The position numbers were made by a program, and so were the translations under genes. This document shows positions 1 to 6,240 of a DNA stretch of 6,240 nt, piece by piece; position 1 is the first letter of the stretch, and the number at the start of each line of letters is the position of its first letter. Source of the stretch: Planctomycetota bacterium. Lineage in GTDB: Bacteria > Planctomycetota > Phycisphaerae > UBA1845 > CAIVHJ01. The stretch is taken from NCBI GenBank assembly GCA_022573485.1, contig JACZTW010000233.1, positions 1 through 6,240 of the forward strand. The letters are read 5' to 3'. The notes beneath the pieces were generated by a model. It did no database searches, was not told where the DNA came from, and saw only the letters and a list, made by a program, of their open reading frames with translations.

Positions 1-1
1 C

Positions 2-496
2 TTGGTTTTCAGCACGCTGCACACCAATGACGCTCCGTCGGCGGTTACGCGGCTGATCGACATGGGCATCAAGCCGTTTCTTGTCGCCAGTGCGATCCAG
101 GCCATCATGGCCCAGCGTTTGATCCGGACCATTTGCGAGGAATGCAAAGTAGAAGCTCCGGAGCCCACTCTGAGCCAAATGAAGCTGCTGGGTTTCGAGA
201 AGAGTGATCTGGAGGGGCGTCCCTTGTATCAAGGGAAAGGTTGTAAGCGCTGCGGGGGTACCGGCTACAGGGGCCGGATCGGGATTTTCGAGATGCTGAT
301 CATGAATAATGAGATCCGAGAACTCGCGTTCAACCGCTCCGGCGCTGCACCGCTTCGCAAAGCGGCCCGCGCGAGCGGCATGCGCACGCTCCTTGAGGAC
401 GGCAAACTGAAAATCCTCAAGGGGATGACGACTCTGGAGGAGATCGCCCGCGTCGCCCAGGTGGAAGGGCTGGCGGAGGTGACCGATGTGGACTGA
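2..496 (+). CDS. gspE: GspE/PilB-family assembly ATPase, C-terminal part (5' end outside window)
   Basis: This is the last 164 residues of a hexameric AAA+-like secretion/pilus ATPase that acts at the cytoplasmic face of the inner membrane to drive pilin or pseudopilin polymerisation. The fragment opens inside the conserved His box (LVFSTLHTNDAPSA). It then shows the four-cysteine zinc-binding element of GspE/PilB proteins as two CxxC pairs (fragment residues 45/48 and 81/84), followed by GYRGRIGIFEML and the helical C-terminus ending at TGA 494-496. The N-terminal domain, Walker A and Walker B lie upstream of the window. The first codon is TTG, but it should be read as internal Leu, because the same residues are internal in the complete paralogue at 1793-3547. 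The two proteins match at 27 of the first 40 aligned residues here, so this is a paralogue rather than a recent duplicate. The family is secure; whether it should be called PilB or GspE cannot be settled from the C-terminus alone. Confidence 0.94.
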   Translation: MVFSTLHTNDAPSAVTRLIDMGIKPFLVASAIQAIMAQRLIRTICEECKVEAPEPTLSQMKLLGFEKSDLEGRPLYQGKGCKRCGGTGYRGRIGIFEMLIMNNEIRELAFNRSGAAPLRKAARASGMRTLLEDGKLKILKGMTTLEEIARVAQVEGLAEVTDVD

Positions 497-504
497 TCTG
501 GACC

Positions 505-523
505 ACGATCGTTTCACCGGTGA
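505..523. other. Two adjacent short palindromes in the gspE-pilT gap
   Basis: ACGATCGT (505-512) and TCACCGGTGA (514-523) are perfect palindromes one base apart, 9 bases after the upstream stop codon. The 98-base gap (497-594) otherwise contains only the pilT ribosome binding site. They may be protein-binding sites or chance. No promoter hexamers can be recognised with confidence around them. Confidence 0.3.
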
Positions 524-581
524 GAAAGATTTGGGTGAGTTGATGTGTGGGCCAGGGATGGGCCGACCCATTGACAAAATC

Positions 582-586
582 GAGGG
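582..586 (+). promoter_or_regulatory. Ribosome binding site supporting the GTG start of pilT at 595
   Basis: GAGGG lies 8 bases before GTG 595. The protein beginning there (MATIHIDRLLETVIKR) has the usual PilT N-terminus directly at its start, which favours this site over the in-frame GTG at 547. A weaker GGGTGAG (533-539) precedes GTG 547, so the longer form is not excluded. Confidence 0.55.
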
Positions 587-594
587 CAAGTGCC

Positions 595-1728
<1,134 letters not shown>

Positions 1729-1736
1729 AGGCAGGG

Positions 1737-1777
1737 ATGATCACGATGCCAATGGCCGAGTTTCATTGGTTGATCAT
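1737..1777. repeat. Two-part inverted repeat in the pilT-gspE gap
   Basis: The outer arms ATGATCA (1737-1743) and TGATCAT (1771-1777) are perfect complements. The inner arms CCAATG (1749-1754) and CATTGG (1764-1769) are also perfect complements around a 9-base loop. The two stems are separated by 5 bases on the left and 1 base on the right. The element fills most of the 64-base gap and ends 3 bases before the Shine-Dalgarno GGAG of the next gene. No T tract follows, so it does not look like an intrinsic terminator. It could be an operator or an mRNA hairpin affecting translation of the downstream gene; which one is not determinable here. Confidence 0.5.
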
Positions 1778-1780
1778 GCT

Positions 1781-1784
1781 GGAG
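1781..1784 (+). promoter_or_regulatory. Ribosome binding site of the complete gspE
   Basis: GGAG lies 8 bases before ATG 1793, immediately after the inverted repeat at 1737-1777. Folding of that repeat could therefore influence access to this site (inference). Confidence 0.6.
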
Positions 1785-1792
1785 TGAGTTGA

Positions 1793-3547
1793 ATGGCAGA
1801 CACACTGAACTTGCCCCCCATCAGCCAACTCAAAGGCCGGCAGGTGGGTCGCATCTTGATCAAGATGCGGCGCGTCAACCGCGCCCAGGTTGCCGAAGCG
1901 CTCGAAATCCAAAAGAAAAAGAGAGGCCCGGTCGGACAAATCCTGGTCGAGCTGGGTTATATCAGTGAGGAAGATCTTCACGTCGCCCTGGCCTCTCAGG
2001 TTGGAATGAAGCCGGTCGATCTCTCGCGCATCGATGTGGAGCCGGAAGCGATCGCCATGTTGTCCGCTCAAATGGCCCACACCTACAAAGTGATCCCAGT
2101 CGAATATGAGGAGTCCACGAATACCCTCTCGATCGCGATCGCCAGTCCGGACAATTTCCAGGCCACCGACGACCTCCAGACGCTGCTGGGAATGAAGGTC
2201 AGCGCCCAGATCAGCAACCGGGAGCATATCGAGAGTGCGTTGAATCGCTATTATCCCGAAGATGCCGTCCAGTCCATCAGCGGCTTAATCGAGGAGCTCG
2301 CTGCGGACGATCGCTTCAAGGAGCTTGAAGGGCGCGGCACCTCGATCGACCTGGACGATCTCCGAGAAATGATGGATTCGACTCCGGTCATCCGGTTGCT
2401 CAATCTGGTGCTGTTCCAGGCCATCAAGGACAAGGCTTCTGACATTCACTTCGAGCCTTTTGAAGATGAATTCAAGATGCGCTATCGAATCGACGGCGTG
2501 CTCTACGACATGGTGGCGCCGGGCAAGCACATCGCCACGGCGCTGACCTCGCGCATCAAGGTGATGGCCAATCTGGACATTGCGGAGCGGCGTCTGCCCC
2601 AGGACGGTCGAATCGCATTGACCATGGCCGGCAACCCCATCGATTTGCGGGTCAGTGTCTTGCCGACCATGCACGGTGAGAGCGTGGTGCTGCGTGTGCT
2701 CGATCGCGGCAATGTCTCCCTGGACATCGAAAAACTGGGTCTCCGGGCCGACGATCAGGCCGTCTTCCGCCGGCTCATCAAGAAGCCCAACGGGATCATC
2801 GTGAATACGGGGCCCACCGGGTCCGGTAAGACCACCACCCTCTACGCAGCCCTGAACACGCTCAACAGCCCGGAAGTCAAGATTCTCACCGCGGAAGACC
2901 CCGTGGAGTACGATATTGACGGCCTGGTTCAGTGCCAAGTCAATCCGGACATTGGACTTACGTTCGCCCGATGCCTCCGCAGCTTTCTGCGGCAGGATCC
3001 GGACATCATCCTTATTGGTGAGATCCGCGACCTGGAAACCGCTCAAATTGCGGTTCAGGCTTCCTTGACCGGACACTTAGTCTTCAGCACCCTTCATACG
3101 AATGACGCGCCGTCGGCGATTGCGCGTCTAATGGATCTCGGTCTGGAGCCGTTCCTGATAACGGCCACGCTCGAGGCCATTGTGGCCCAGAGGTTGGTTC
3201 GCCGGATCTGCACTTATTGCAAGGAGGAGTTCACGCCCACGGAAGAACTCCTGATGGAGCTTGACCTTACGCCGGCGGACATTGAGGGAAAGATGCTGTA
3301 CTACGGCAAGGGTTGCGACTATTGCAACCATACCGGCTATCGAGGGCGACTGGGCATATTTGAGATCATGATCCTGAGCGACGAATTGTCCGAGTTGATC
3401 ATGCGACACGCTTCGACCAACATCATCCGGCAGCAGGCCATCAAGGAGGGCATGAGGACGCTGAGCCAGGGCGGGCTACTGGCGATTTTCGACGGGCACA
3501 CGACCATCGAGGAAGTGGCCAAGGAAACGATATTCGAGGAGACTTAG
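1793..3547 (+). CDS. gspE: GspE/PilB-family assembly ATPase, complete, with N-terminal MshEN-like domain
   Basis: This 584-residue protein has the full domain order of type II secretion / type IV pilus assembly ATPases, and its length is normal for the family. Residues 17-40 and 46-69 form two tandem 24-residue MshEN-type motifs separated by five residues, continuing to about residue 150. The N2 domain follows (KASDIHFEPFEDEFKMRYRI region, DGR and LRVSVLPTMHGE). The catalytic domain has Walker A GPTGSGKTT (340-348), Asp box AEDPVEY (367-373), Walker B DPDIILIGEIRD (402-413, Glu410) and His box GHLVFSTLHTND (427-438). Zinc-type cysteines are at 473/476 and 508/511. All key ATPase residues are present, so it should be active. 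In both MshEN motifs the leading Arg is replaced (Gln17, Pro46), leaving c-di-GMP binding doubtful. ATG 1793 is supported by GGAG at 1781-1784. The gspF homologue begins 93 bases downstream and is its expected membrane partner. Confidence 0.95.
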   Translation: MADTLNLPPISQLKGRQVGRILIKMRRVNRAQVAEALEIQKKKRGPVGQILVELGYISEEDLHVALASQVGMKPVDLSRIDVEPEAIAMLSAQMAHTYKVIPVEYEESTNTLSIAIASPDNFQATDDLQTLLGMKVSAQISNREHIESALNRYYPEDAVQSISGLIEELAADDRFKELEGRGTSIDLDDLREMMDSTPVIRLLNLVLFQAIKDKASDIHFEPFEDEFKMRYRIDGVLYDMVAPGKHIATALTSRIKVMANLDIAERRLPQDGRIALTMAGNPIDLRVSVLPTMHGESVVLRVLDRGNVSLDIEKLGLRADDQAVFRRLIKKPNGIIVNTGPTGSGKTTTLYAALNTLNSPEVKILTAEDPVEYDIDGLVQCQVNPDIGLTFARCLRSFLRQDPDIILIGEIRDLETAQIAVQASLTGHLVFSTLHTNDAPSAIARLMDLGLEPFLITATLEAIVAQRLVRRICTYCKEEFTPTEELLMELDLTPADIEGKMLYYGKGCDYCNHTGYRGRLGIFEIMILSDELSELIMRHASTNIIRQQAIKEGMRTLSQGGLLAIFDGHTTIEEVAKETIFEET

Positions 3548-3598
3548 CCTCTGGAATCACAGCGGCGGGGCCCACGAGCGTTTGCACGGGCTGTAGGC

Positions 3599-3617
3599 CG
3601 GGTGCCGAGCGCACCTG
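3599..3617 (+). other. Small candidate RNA hairpin upstream of gspF
   Basis: Seven pairs can form between 3599-3605 (CGGGTGC) and 3611-3617 (GCACCTG), including one G-T wobble, around a 5-base loop. It lies in the 93-base gspE-gspF gap, 9 bases before the presumed ribosome binding site. There is no T tract. In GC-rich DNA such a stem can arise by chance, so this is only a candidate. Confidence 0.25.
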
Positions 3618-3640
3618 CCCGCGGATAGGACGGACCGCAT

Positions 3641-4891
3641 ATGCCAACCTTCCAATATGAAGCCATGAATCAGGCGGGACAGGAAGTCAAAGAAGAGATT
3701 GACGCTGCCTCGACCGAGGACGCGCTTACCAAAATCCGCACCCTCGGCTACTTCCCCACCCGTATTCGGGAGAAGGGTGGCAAGAAGAAGGCCGCTACCG
3801 GCAAGAAAAAGGCCTCCATGCCGTTGTCGATTGGCGGCGTGCCGCGGAAGAAAATGGTGCAGTTCACCCGCCAATTGTCGACGCTGCAGGATGCCGGATT
3901 GCCGATCCTCCGCAGCTTGCGAATCCTTGAACAACAGGAACGACCGGGCTTGCTCAAGGCCATCGTCCGCGGCGTGGCCGACGAAGTGGAGGGCGGGGCC
4001 ACGCTCTCCGAGGCCATGGCCAAGTTCCCCAAGGCCTTTGACCGCTTGTACGTCAACATGGTCGCCGCCGGCGAGACCGGCGGTGTGCTGGACGTCATCT
4101 TGCAGCGCCTCGCGGAGTTCATGGAGAAAGCTCAGAGCCTCATGCGGAAGATTCGAGGGGCCATGATCTATCCTTGCGTGGTCATCTCATTTGCCGGCGG
4201 CGTGGTCGGCTTCATCATGGTCCAGGTCATCCCCAAGTTTCAGGAGATCTTCGAAGAGTTCGATGCTGAATTGCCTGCCGTAACGATGGTCCTGATCAAC
4301 ACCTCCCACTGGTTTGCCACCGGCAAGCCGCCCGGCTGGGCCATCGTGTTGATCAGCCCGATCGTGGTCTTCCTGATCATCAAGCTGTTGCGGCAAAGTC
4401 GCAGCGGGCGATATTTTCTCGACCGCTTCTACATGATTATACCCGTGATGGGGACCCTGCTCCGCAAGTCCTCAGTCGCCCGCTTCACGCGTACGCTGGG
4501 TACGCTGATCGCGGCCGGTGTGCCGATTCTCGAAGCCATTATGATTACGCGCGAGACTGCCGGCAGCGAGGTCTACGCCCGCGCCCTGGGCAAGGTCCAC
4601 GATTCCATCCGCGAGGGCGACACCTTCGCAGCGCCGCTCCGCGCTACGCGCGTCTGTGACGCGCTCGTGGTCAATATGATCGACGTCGGCGAGGAGACCG
4701 GCGATCTGGACAAGATGCTGATGAAGATCGCTGACAACTACGATGAAGAGGTCGATGTGGCCGTCTCGGCCCTGATCAGCGTTATTGAGCCCATCATGGT
4801 TGTTGTGCTGGGCGGAATCGTCGGCTTCATCATCGTGGCCTTGTTTATGCCTCTGGTCTCGTTGATCAACGCCGTGTCGAGCGGAATCTGA
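3641..4891 (+). CDS. gspF: GspF/PilC-family inner-membrane platform protein
   Basis: This 416-residue protein is the polytopic inner-membrane platform that couples the GspE/PilB ATPase to the growing pilus or pseudopilus; its length is typical. The N-terminal cytoplasmic segment (YEAMNQAGQEVKEEIDAAS..., residues 6-42) is followed by a lysine-rich linker (about 45-58). Two homologous T2SSF domains follow. The first begins near residue 70 and carries FTRQLSTLQDAGLPIL and GETGG (144-148); the second begins near 278 and carries RFTRTLGTLIAAGVPILEAI and GEETGDLDKML (350-360). Predicted membrane segments are at about 174-197, 232-250 and 377-405, the last being the conserved EPIMVVVLGGIVGFIIVALFMPL stretch broken only by its length. 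The ATG at 3641 begins MPTFQYEAMN, the normal GspF start; AGGA at 3627-3630 with 10-base spacing is a modest ribosome binding site. Its position after gspE and before prepilins fits a T2SS/T4P operon. Confidence 0.95.
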   Translation: MPTFQYEAMNQAGQEVKEEIDAASTEDALTKIRTLGYFPTRIREKGGKKKAATGKKKASMPLSIGGVPRKKMVQFTRQLSTLQDAGLPILRSLRILEQQERPGLLKAIVRGVADEVEGGATLSEAMAKFPKAFDRLYVNMVAAGETGGVLDVILQRLAEFMEKAQSLMRKIRGAMIYPCVVISFAGGVVGFIMVQVIPKFQEIFEEFDAELPAVTMVLINTSHWFATGKPPGWAIVLISPIVVFLIIKLLRQSRSGRYFLDRFYMIIPVMGTLLRKSSVARFTRTLGTLIAAGVPILEAIMITRETAGSEVYARALGKVHDSIREGDTFAAPLRATRVCDALVVNMIDVGEETGDLDKMLMKIADNYDEEVDVAVSALISVIEPIMVVVLGGIVGFIIVALFMPLVSLINAVSSGI

Positions 4892-4893
4892 AA

Positions 4894-4928
4894 GGAACGC
4901 GGAATGCGGAATTTGGAATGCGGAATCC
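4894..4928. repeat. Left arm: five degenerate 7-base tandem repeats (GGAATGC-like)
   Basis: Starting three bases after the gspF stop codon there are five contiguous heptamers. They are GGAACGC at 4894, GGAATGC at 4901, GGAATTT at 4908, GGAATGC at 4915 and GGAATCC at 4922. The first four positions (GGAA) are invariant and variation is confined to positions 5-7. Translated on the minus strand, the 7-base period gives a 7-residue repeat (IPHSKFR / IPRSF...), a sign of low-complexity non-coding repeat rather than a gene. Confidence 0.8.
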
Positions 4929-4975
4929 GAGCCCGGACCGCCGGCGCCGCCCACGCGGTGCATCGCTGCGCCGCC

Positions 4976-5010
4976 GCTGTCTGCAATCCGAAATCTGTAA
5001 TCCGCAATCT
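4976..5010. repeat. Right arm: five degenerate 7-base tandem repeats (GCAATCC-like), inverted relative to the left arm
   Basis: The heptamers are GCTGTCT at 4976 (weakest), GCAATCC at 4983, GAAATCT at 4990, GTAATCC at 4997 and GCAATCT at 5004. The reverse complement of the left-arm unit, GCATTCC, differs from GCAATCC at one position, so the arms are related in inverted orientation and can pair imperfectly. The 47-base centre (4929-4975) is very GC-rich. The arm ends 3 bases before the prepilin ribosome binding site. Confidence 0.72.
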
Positions 5011-5013
5011 GCT

Positions 5014-5020
5014 GAAGGAG
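5014..5020 (+). promoter_or_regulatory. Strong ribosome binding site of the long prepilin gene
   Basis: GAAGGAG, with the AGGAG core, lies 7 bases before ATG 5028. It is the best Shine-Dalgarno match in the window, which fits a structural subunit needed in more copies than the ATPases (inference). Confidence 0.75.
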
Positions 5021-5027
5021 TGTTCAA

Positions 5028-6068
5028 ATGAATAAATTGGTCGGACGACGGAGTGCGTTTACGCTGATTGAGCTGTTGACGGTCGTGGGCATCATCGGTT
5101 TGCTGGTCGGCATCCTGTTACCTTCGTTGAGTGCCGCGCGAACGCAGGCCCGCAAGGTGAAGGTCAAGGCTCAAGTAAGTGCTGTTGAGAAGGCCCTGGA
5201 AATGTTCAAGAACGACATCGGCGACTATCCCGAGTCCGCCAAGCGGCTGGACCCGACGGATGATAGCTCCTATACCGCGCCCTCGCACGTGACTCTTAAC
5301 GACACTACGCTCTACGGTGCGCAGGCGCTGCCCCGGGCCTTGCTCGGCAAGGATCTGAAAGGATACGTTGATCCGAAAAAGGCCCGCAAGGTCTTCGCTC
5401 GAGGCGATCCCCTGGGCGATCCGCCGTGGTTCTATGAACACCCCGCTGGCGCTGGCGCTTATGAAAGTCCCTTTCCTCGTGAAAACAAGTACTTCAATGA
5501 GTCCCATTCGATTTGGCGAACCGCGTCCGGCCTCGGCGAGGAAGCCCTGAAGGGTATCCGGCCAAGCAGCAGCATCACGGAAGACAACGATCAGTACGTC
5601 ATGATCGATGCTTTCGATTACCCGATCCTGTATTACAAAGCCAATCCGCGGGGCACGATCCTCTGCGACGACACGGTCCAGGATGGCTCCGGCGCGAAGG
5701 CTTTTCCCATATACGATCCAGAGAACATCCCGTACTACAATCTCCTGGACAACGACGTCTTTACAGGCAGCATGGGTTCTGGCTTCACCTCGAACACCTC
5801 CAATGAGCCCGGCTGGCGATTCGGGATCGACATGCACCAGATCAGAATGCTCGGCAATGTCGAGGAACCCGACAACGTCTTGGATACGGCCTTGGTCGAT
5901 GCCGGTATCATCATGCCCTTCGCCCGCTACATTCACGACCACAAGAGCGAGCAGGCGTCGGCGGGTCCGGTCAAACCGGTCAATCCGGATACGTACCTGC
6001 TGATCAGCGCCGGCCCGGACGGTATCTACGGGACCAACGATGACATCAACAACTTCCAGGAACGATAG
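5028..6068 (+). CDS. Long GspG-like prepilin (type II secretion pseudopilin / type IV pilin-like)
   Basis: This 346-residue protein has a class III prepilin signal: a short basic leader (residues 1-10, with Lys3, Arg7, Arg8) ending in Ala at -1, then FTLIELL with Phe11 as +1 and Glu15 as the conserved +5 glutamate. The hydrophobic helix spans about 11-31, with Pro32 at +22, the usual helix-kink position of pilins. Processing and N-methylation by a prepilin peptidase (not in the window) are expected. The C-terminus, SAGPDGIYGTNDDINNF (327-343), resembles the calcium-binding end of the major pseudopilin GspG, with Asp331, Asp338 and Asp339 as candidate ligands. A typical GspG is about 140 residues; here some 200 extra residues separate the N-helix segment (AVEKALEMFKNDIGDYPES) from the C-terminal motif. 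The middle includes YVMIDAFDYPILYYKANP and many Gly, Asn and Asp residues. The fold and role are secure as prepilin, but major versus minor pilin is unresolved. Confidence 0.9.
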   Translation: MNKLVGRRSAFTLIELLTVVGIIGLLVGILLPSLSAARTQARKVKVKAQVSAVEKALEMFKNDIGDYPESAKRLDPTDDSSYTAPSHVTLNDTTLYGAQALPRALLGKDLKGYVDPKKARKVFARGDPLGDPPWFYEHPAGAGAYESPFPRENKYFNESHSIWRTASGLGEEALKGIRPSSSITEDNDQYVMIDAFDYPILYYKANPRGTILCDDTVQDGSGAKAFPIYDPENIPYYNLLDNDVFTGSMGSGFTSNTSNEPGWRFGIDMHQIRMLGNVEEPDNVLDTALVDAGIIMPFARYIHDHKSEQASAGPVKPVNPDTYLLISAGPDGIYGTNDDINNFQER

Positions 6069-6070
6069 TC

Positions 6071-6105
6071 GAAACGAAAAATGAAAAGAGAAAAGAGAAA
6101 ACTGG
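6071..6105. repeat. Left arm: purine-rich 7-base tandem repeats (AAAGAGA-like)
   Basis: Starting three bases after the prepilin stop codon, five heptamers can be read. They are GAAACGA at 6071, AAAATGA at 6078, AAAGAGA at 6085, AAAGAGA at 6092 and AAACTGG at 6099. The 6085 and 6092 units are identical and the outer units are diverged. The stretch is nearly all purine and contrasts strongly with the GC-rich surroundings. Confidence 0.65.
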
Positions 6106-6122
6106 GCGGCGACGCGTGGGGC

Positions 6123-6157
6123 GAGCTTTTTGCTTTTCTTTGTGCTCTTTTCTGTTT
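6123..6157. repeat. Right arm: pyrimidine-rich 7-base repeats, inverted relative to 6071-6105
   Basis: The units are GAGCTTT at 6123, TTGCTTT at 6130, TCTTTGT at 6137, GCTCTTT at 6144 and TCTGTTT at 6151. The reverse complement of the left unit is TCTCTTT, so four of the five units share its terminal TTT in register, and imperfect pairing across the 17-base GC-rich centre (6106-6122) is possible. The T-rich arm might look like a terminator tract, but the T residues form the stem itself rather than following it. Confidence 0.55.
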
Positions 6158-6170
6158 CCATCCTGCTAGC

Positions 6171-6174
6171 GGAG
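6171..6174 (+). promoter_or_regulatory. Ribosome binding site of the partial prepilin gene
   Basis: GGAG lies 7 bases before ATG 6182 and selects this start over the in-frame ATG at 6191. Confidence 0.6.
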
Positions 6175-6181
6175 AACGGCC

Positions 6182-6240
6182 ATGCGAACGATGAGAATTC
6201 GAACGGGCGCTTTGGGCTTCACAATCGTGGAACTGCTGGT
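6182..6240 (+). CDS. Prepilin, N-terminal fragment (3' end outside window)
   Basis: Only 19 complete codons are present: MRTMRIRTGALGFTIVELL, then two bases of the next codon. This is a clear prepilin signal: a basic leader (Arg2, Arg5, Arg7), Gly12 at -1, Phe13 at +1 and Glu17 at the conserved +5 position, followed by the start of the hydrophobic helix. The canonical Gly at -1 differs from the Ala used by the upstream prepilin. The leader is one residue-pair longer and more arginine-rich, so this is a different subunit rather than a copy. It may be a second pseudopilin or minor pilin (GspH/I/J-like or other); the rest of the gene would decide. It lies 113 bases after the preceding prepilin, in the same orientation. 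Confidence 0.85.
   Translation, partial: MRTMRIRTGALGFTIVELL

Noticed and set aside
2..4. TTG at the window edge as a real start codon for a short 164-residue protein
   Set aside because: The codon falls inside the conserved His box; the paralogue in this window has the same residues internally after a full N-terminal part, so the gene is cut by the window edge.
547..594. GTG at 547 as the pilT start
   Set aside because: The 16 added residues do not resemble a PilT N-terminus, while GTG 595 has GAGGG at good spacing and begins MATIHIDRLLE; kept only as an alternative.
2285..3076. Minus-strand reading frame of 263 residues opposite the complete gspE
   Set aside because: Antisense to the catalytic core of a well-supported gene; no family features.
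3699..4166. Second plus-strand frame of 155 residues inside gspF
   Set aside because: Arg/Ser/Pro-rich frame-shifted shadow of gspF, which is intact in the other frame.
4738..5007. Minus-strand reading frame of 89 residues over the heptamer repeats
   Set aside because: Its IPHSKFR/IPRSF peptide is simply the translated 7-base repeat and the rest is antisense to gspF; no ribosome binding site or family resemblance.
4894..5010. CRISPR array
   Set aside because: Units are 7 bases, contiguous, degenerate and without spacers; no cas genes nearby.
6123..6157. Intrinsic terminator with a T tract
   Set aside because: The T-rich part is interrupted by G and C every few bases and would be the stem's right arm, not a run following a GC-rich hairpin; the next gene continues in the same direction.
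5118..6161. Minus-strand reading frame of 347 residues opposite the prepilin
   Set aside because: The plus-strand frame has a clear prepilin signal, strong ribosome binding site and GspG-like end; the opposite frame has no recognisable domain and starts in the T/A-rich repeat (FSLFSFHFSF).

Overview
The window is a co-directional (+ strand) gene cluster for a type IV pilus / type II secretion-like machine. In order it holds the 3' end of a GspE/PilB-family ATPase (2-496), a PilT-family retraction ATPase (about 595-1728), a second, complete GspE/PilB-family ATPase (1793-3547), a GspF/PilC inner-membrane platform protein (3641-4891), a long GspG-like prepilin (5028-6068), and the first 19 codons of another prepilin (6182-6240, cut by the window edge). 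No minus-strand gene is supported. There is no RNA gene, transposase or CRISPR array, and no gene-free stretch over 300 bases; the longest gap is 136 bases (4892-5027).

The organism is most likely a moderately GC-rich bacterium of the Planctomycetota (Phycisphaerae-like) or a neighbouring lineage. This is an inference from the prepilin N-terminus (FTLIELL...GILLPSLSAAR...), from several prepilin genes following a gspE/pilT/gspE/gspF block, and from heptameric repeats in the intergenic gaps. No ribosomal or other taxonomic marker is present.

How the parts work together: the two GspE/PilB-type ATPases would power pseudopilus or pilus assembly through the GspF/PilC platform, PilT would power disassembly or retraction, and the prepilins would be the subunits assembled after prepilin peptidase processing. 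Having PilT beside a GspG-like subunit makes it hard to label the system purely as type II secretion or purely as type IV pilus. Gaps of 45-136 bases separate the genes and no convincing promoter or intrinsic terminator is visible, so one transcript is plausible but not shown.

The most unexpected structure lies in the two gaps flanking the prepilin gene at 5028-6068. Each begins three bases after a stop codon. Each can be read as two 35-base arms of five degenerate 7-base units in inverted orientation, around a GC-rich centre. The unit sequence differs completely between the two gaps (GGAATGC-like in one, AAAGAGA-like in the other). Other points of interest are a tandem MshEN-type c-di-GMP-binding motif pair in the complete ATPase that has lost both leading arginines, a two-part inverted repeat just upstream of that gene's ribosome binding site, and the unusual length of the GspG-like prepilin.
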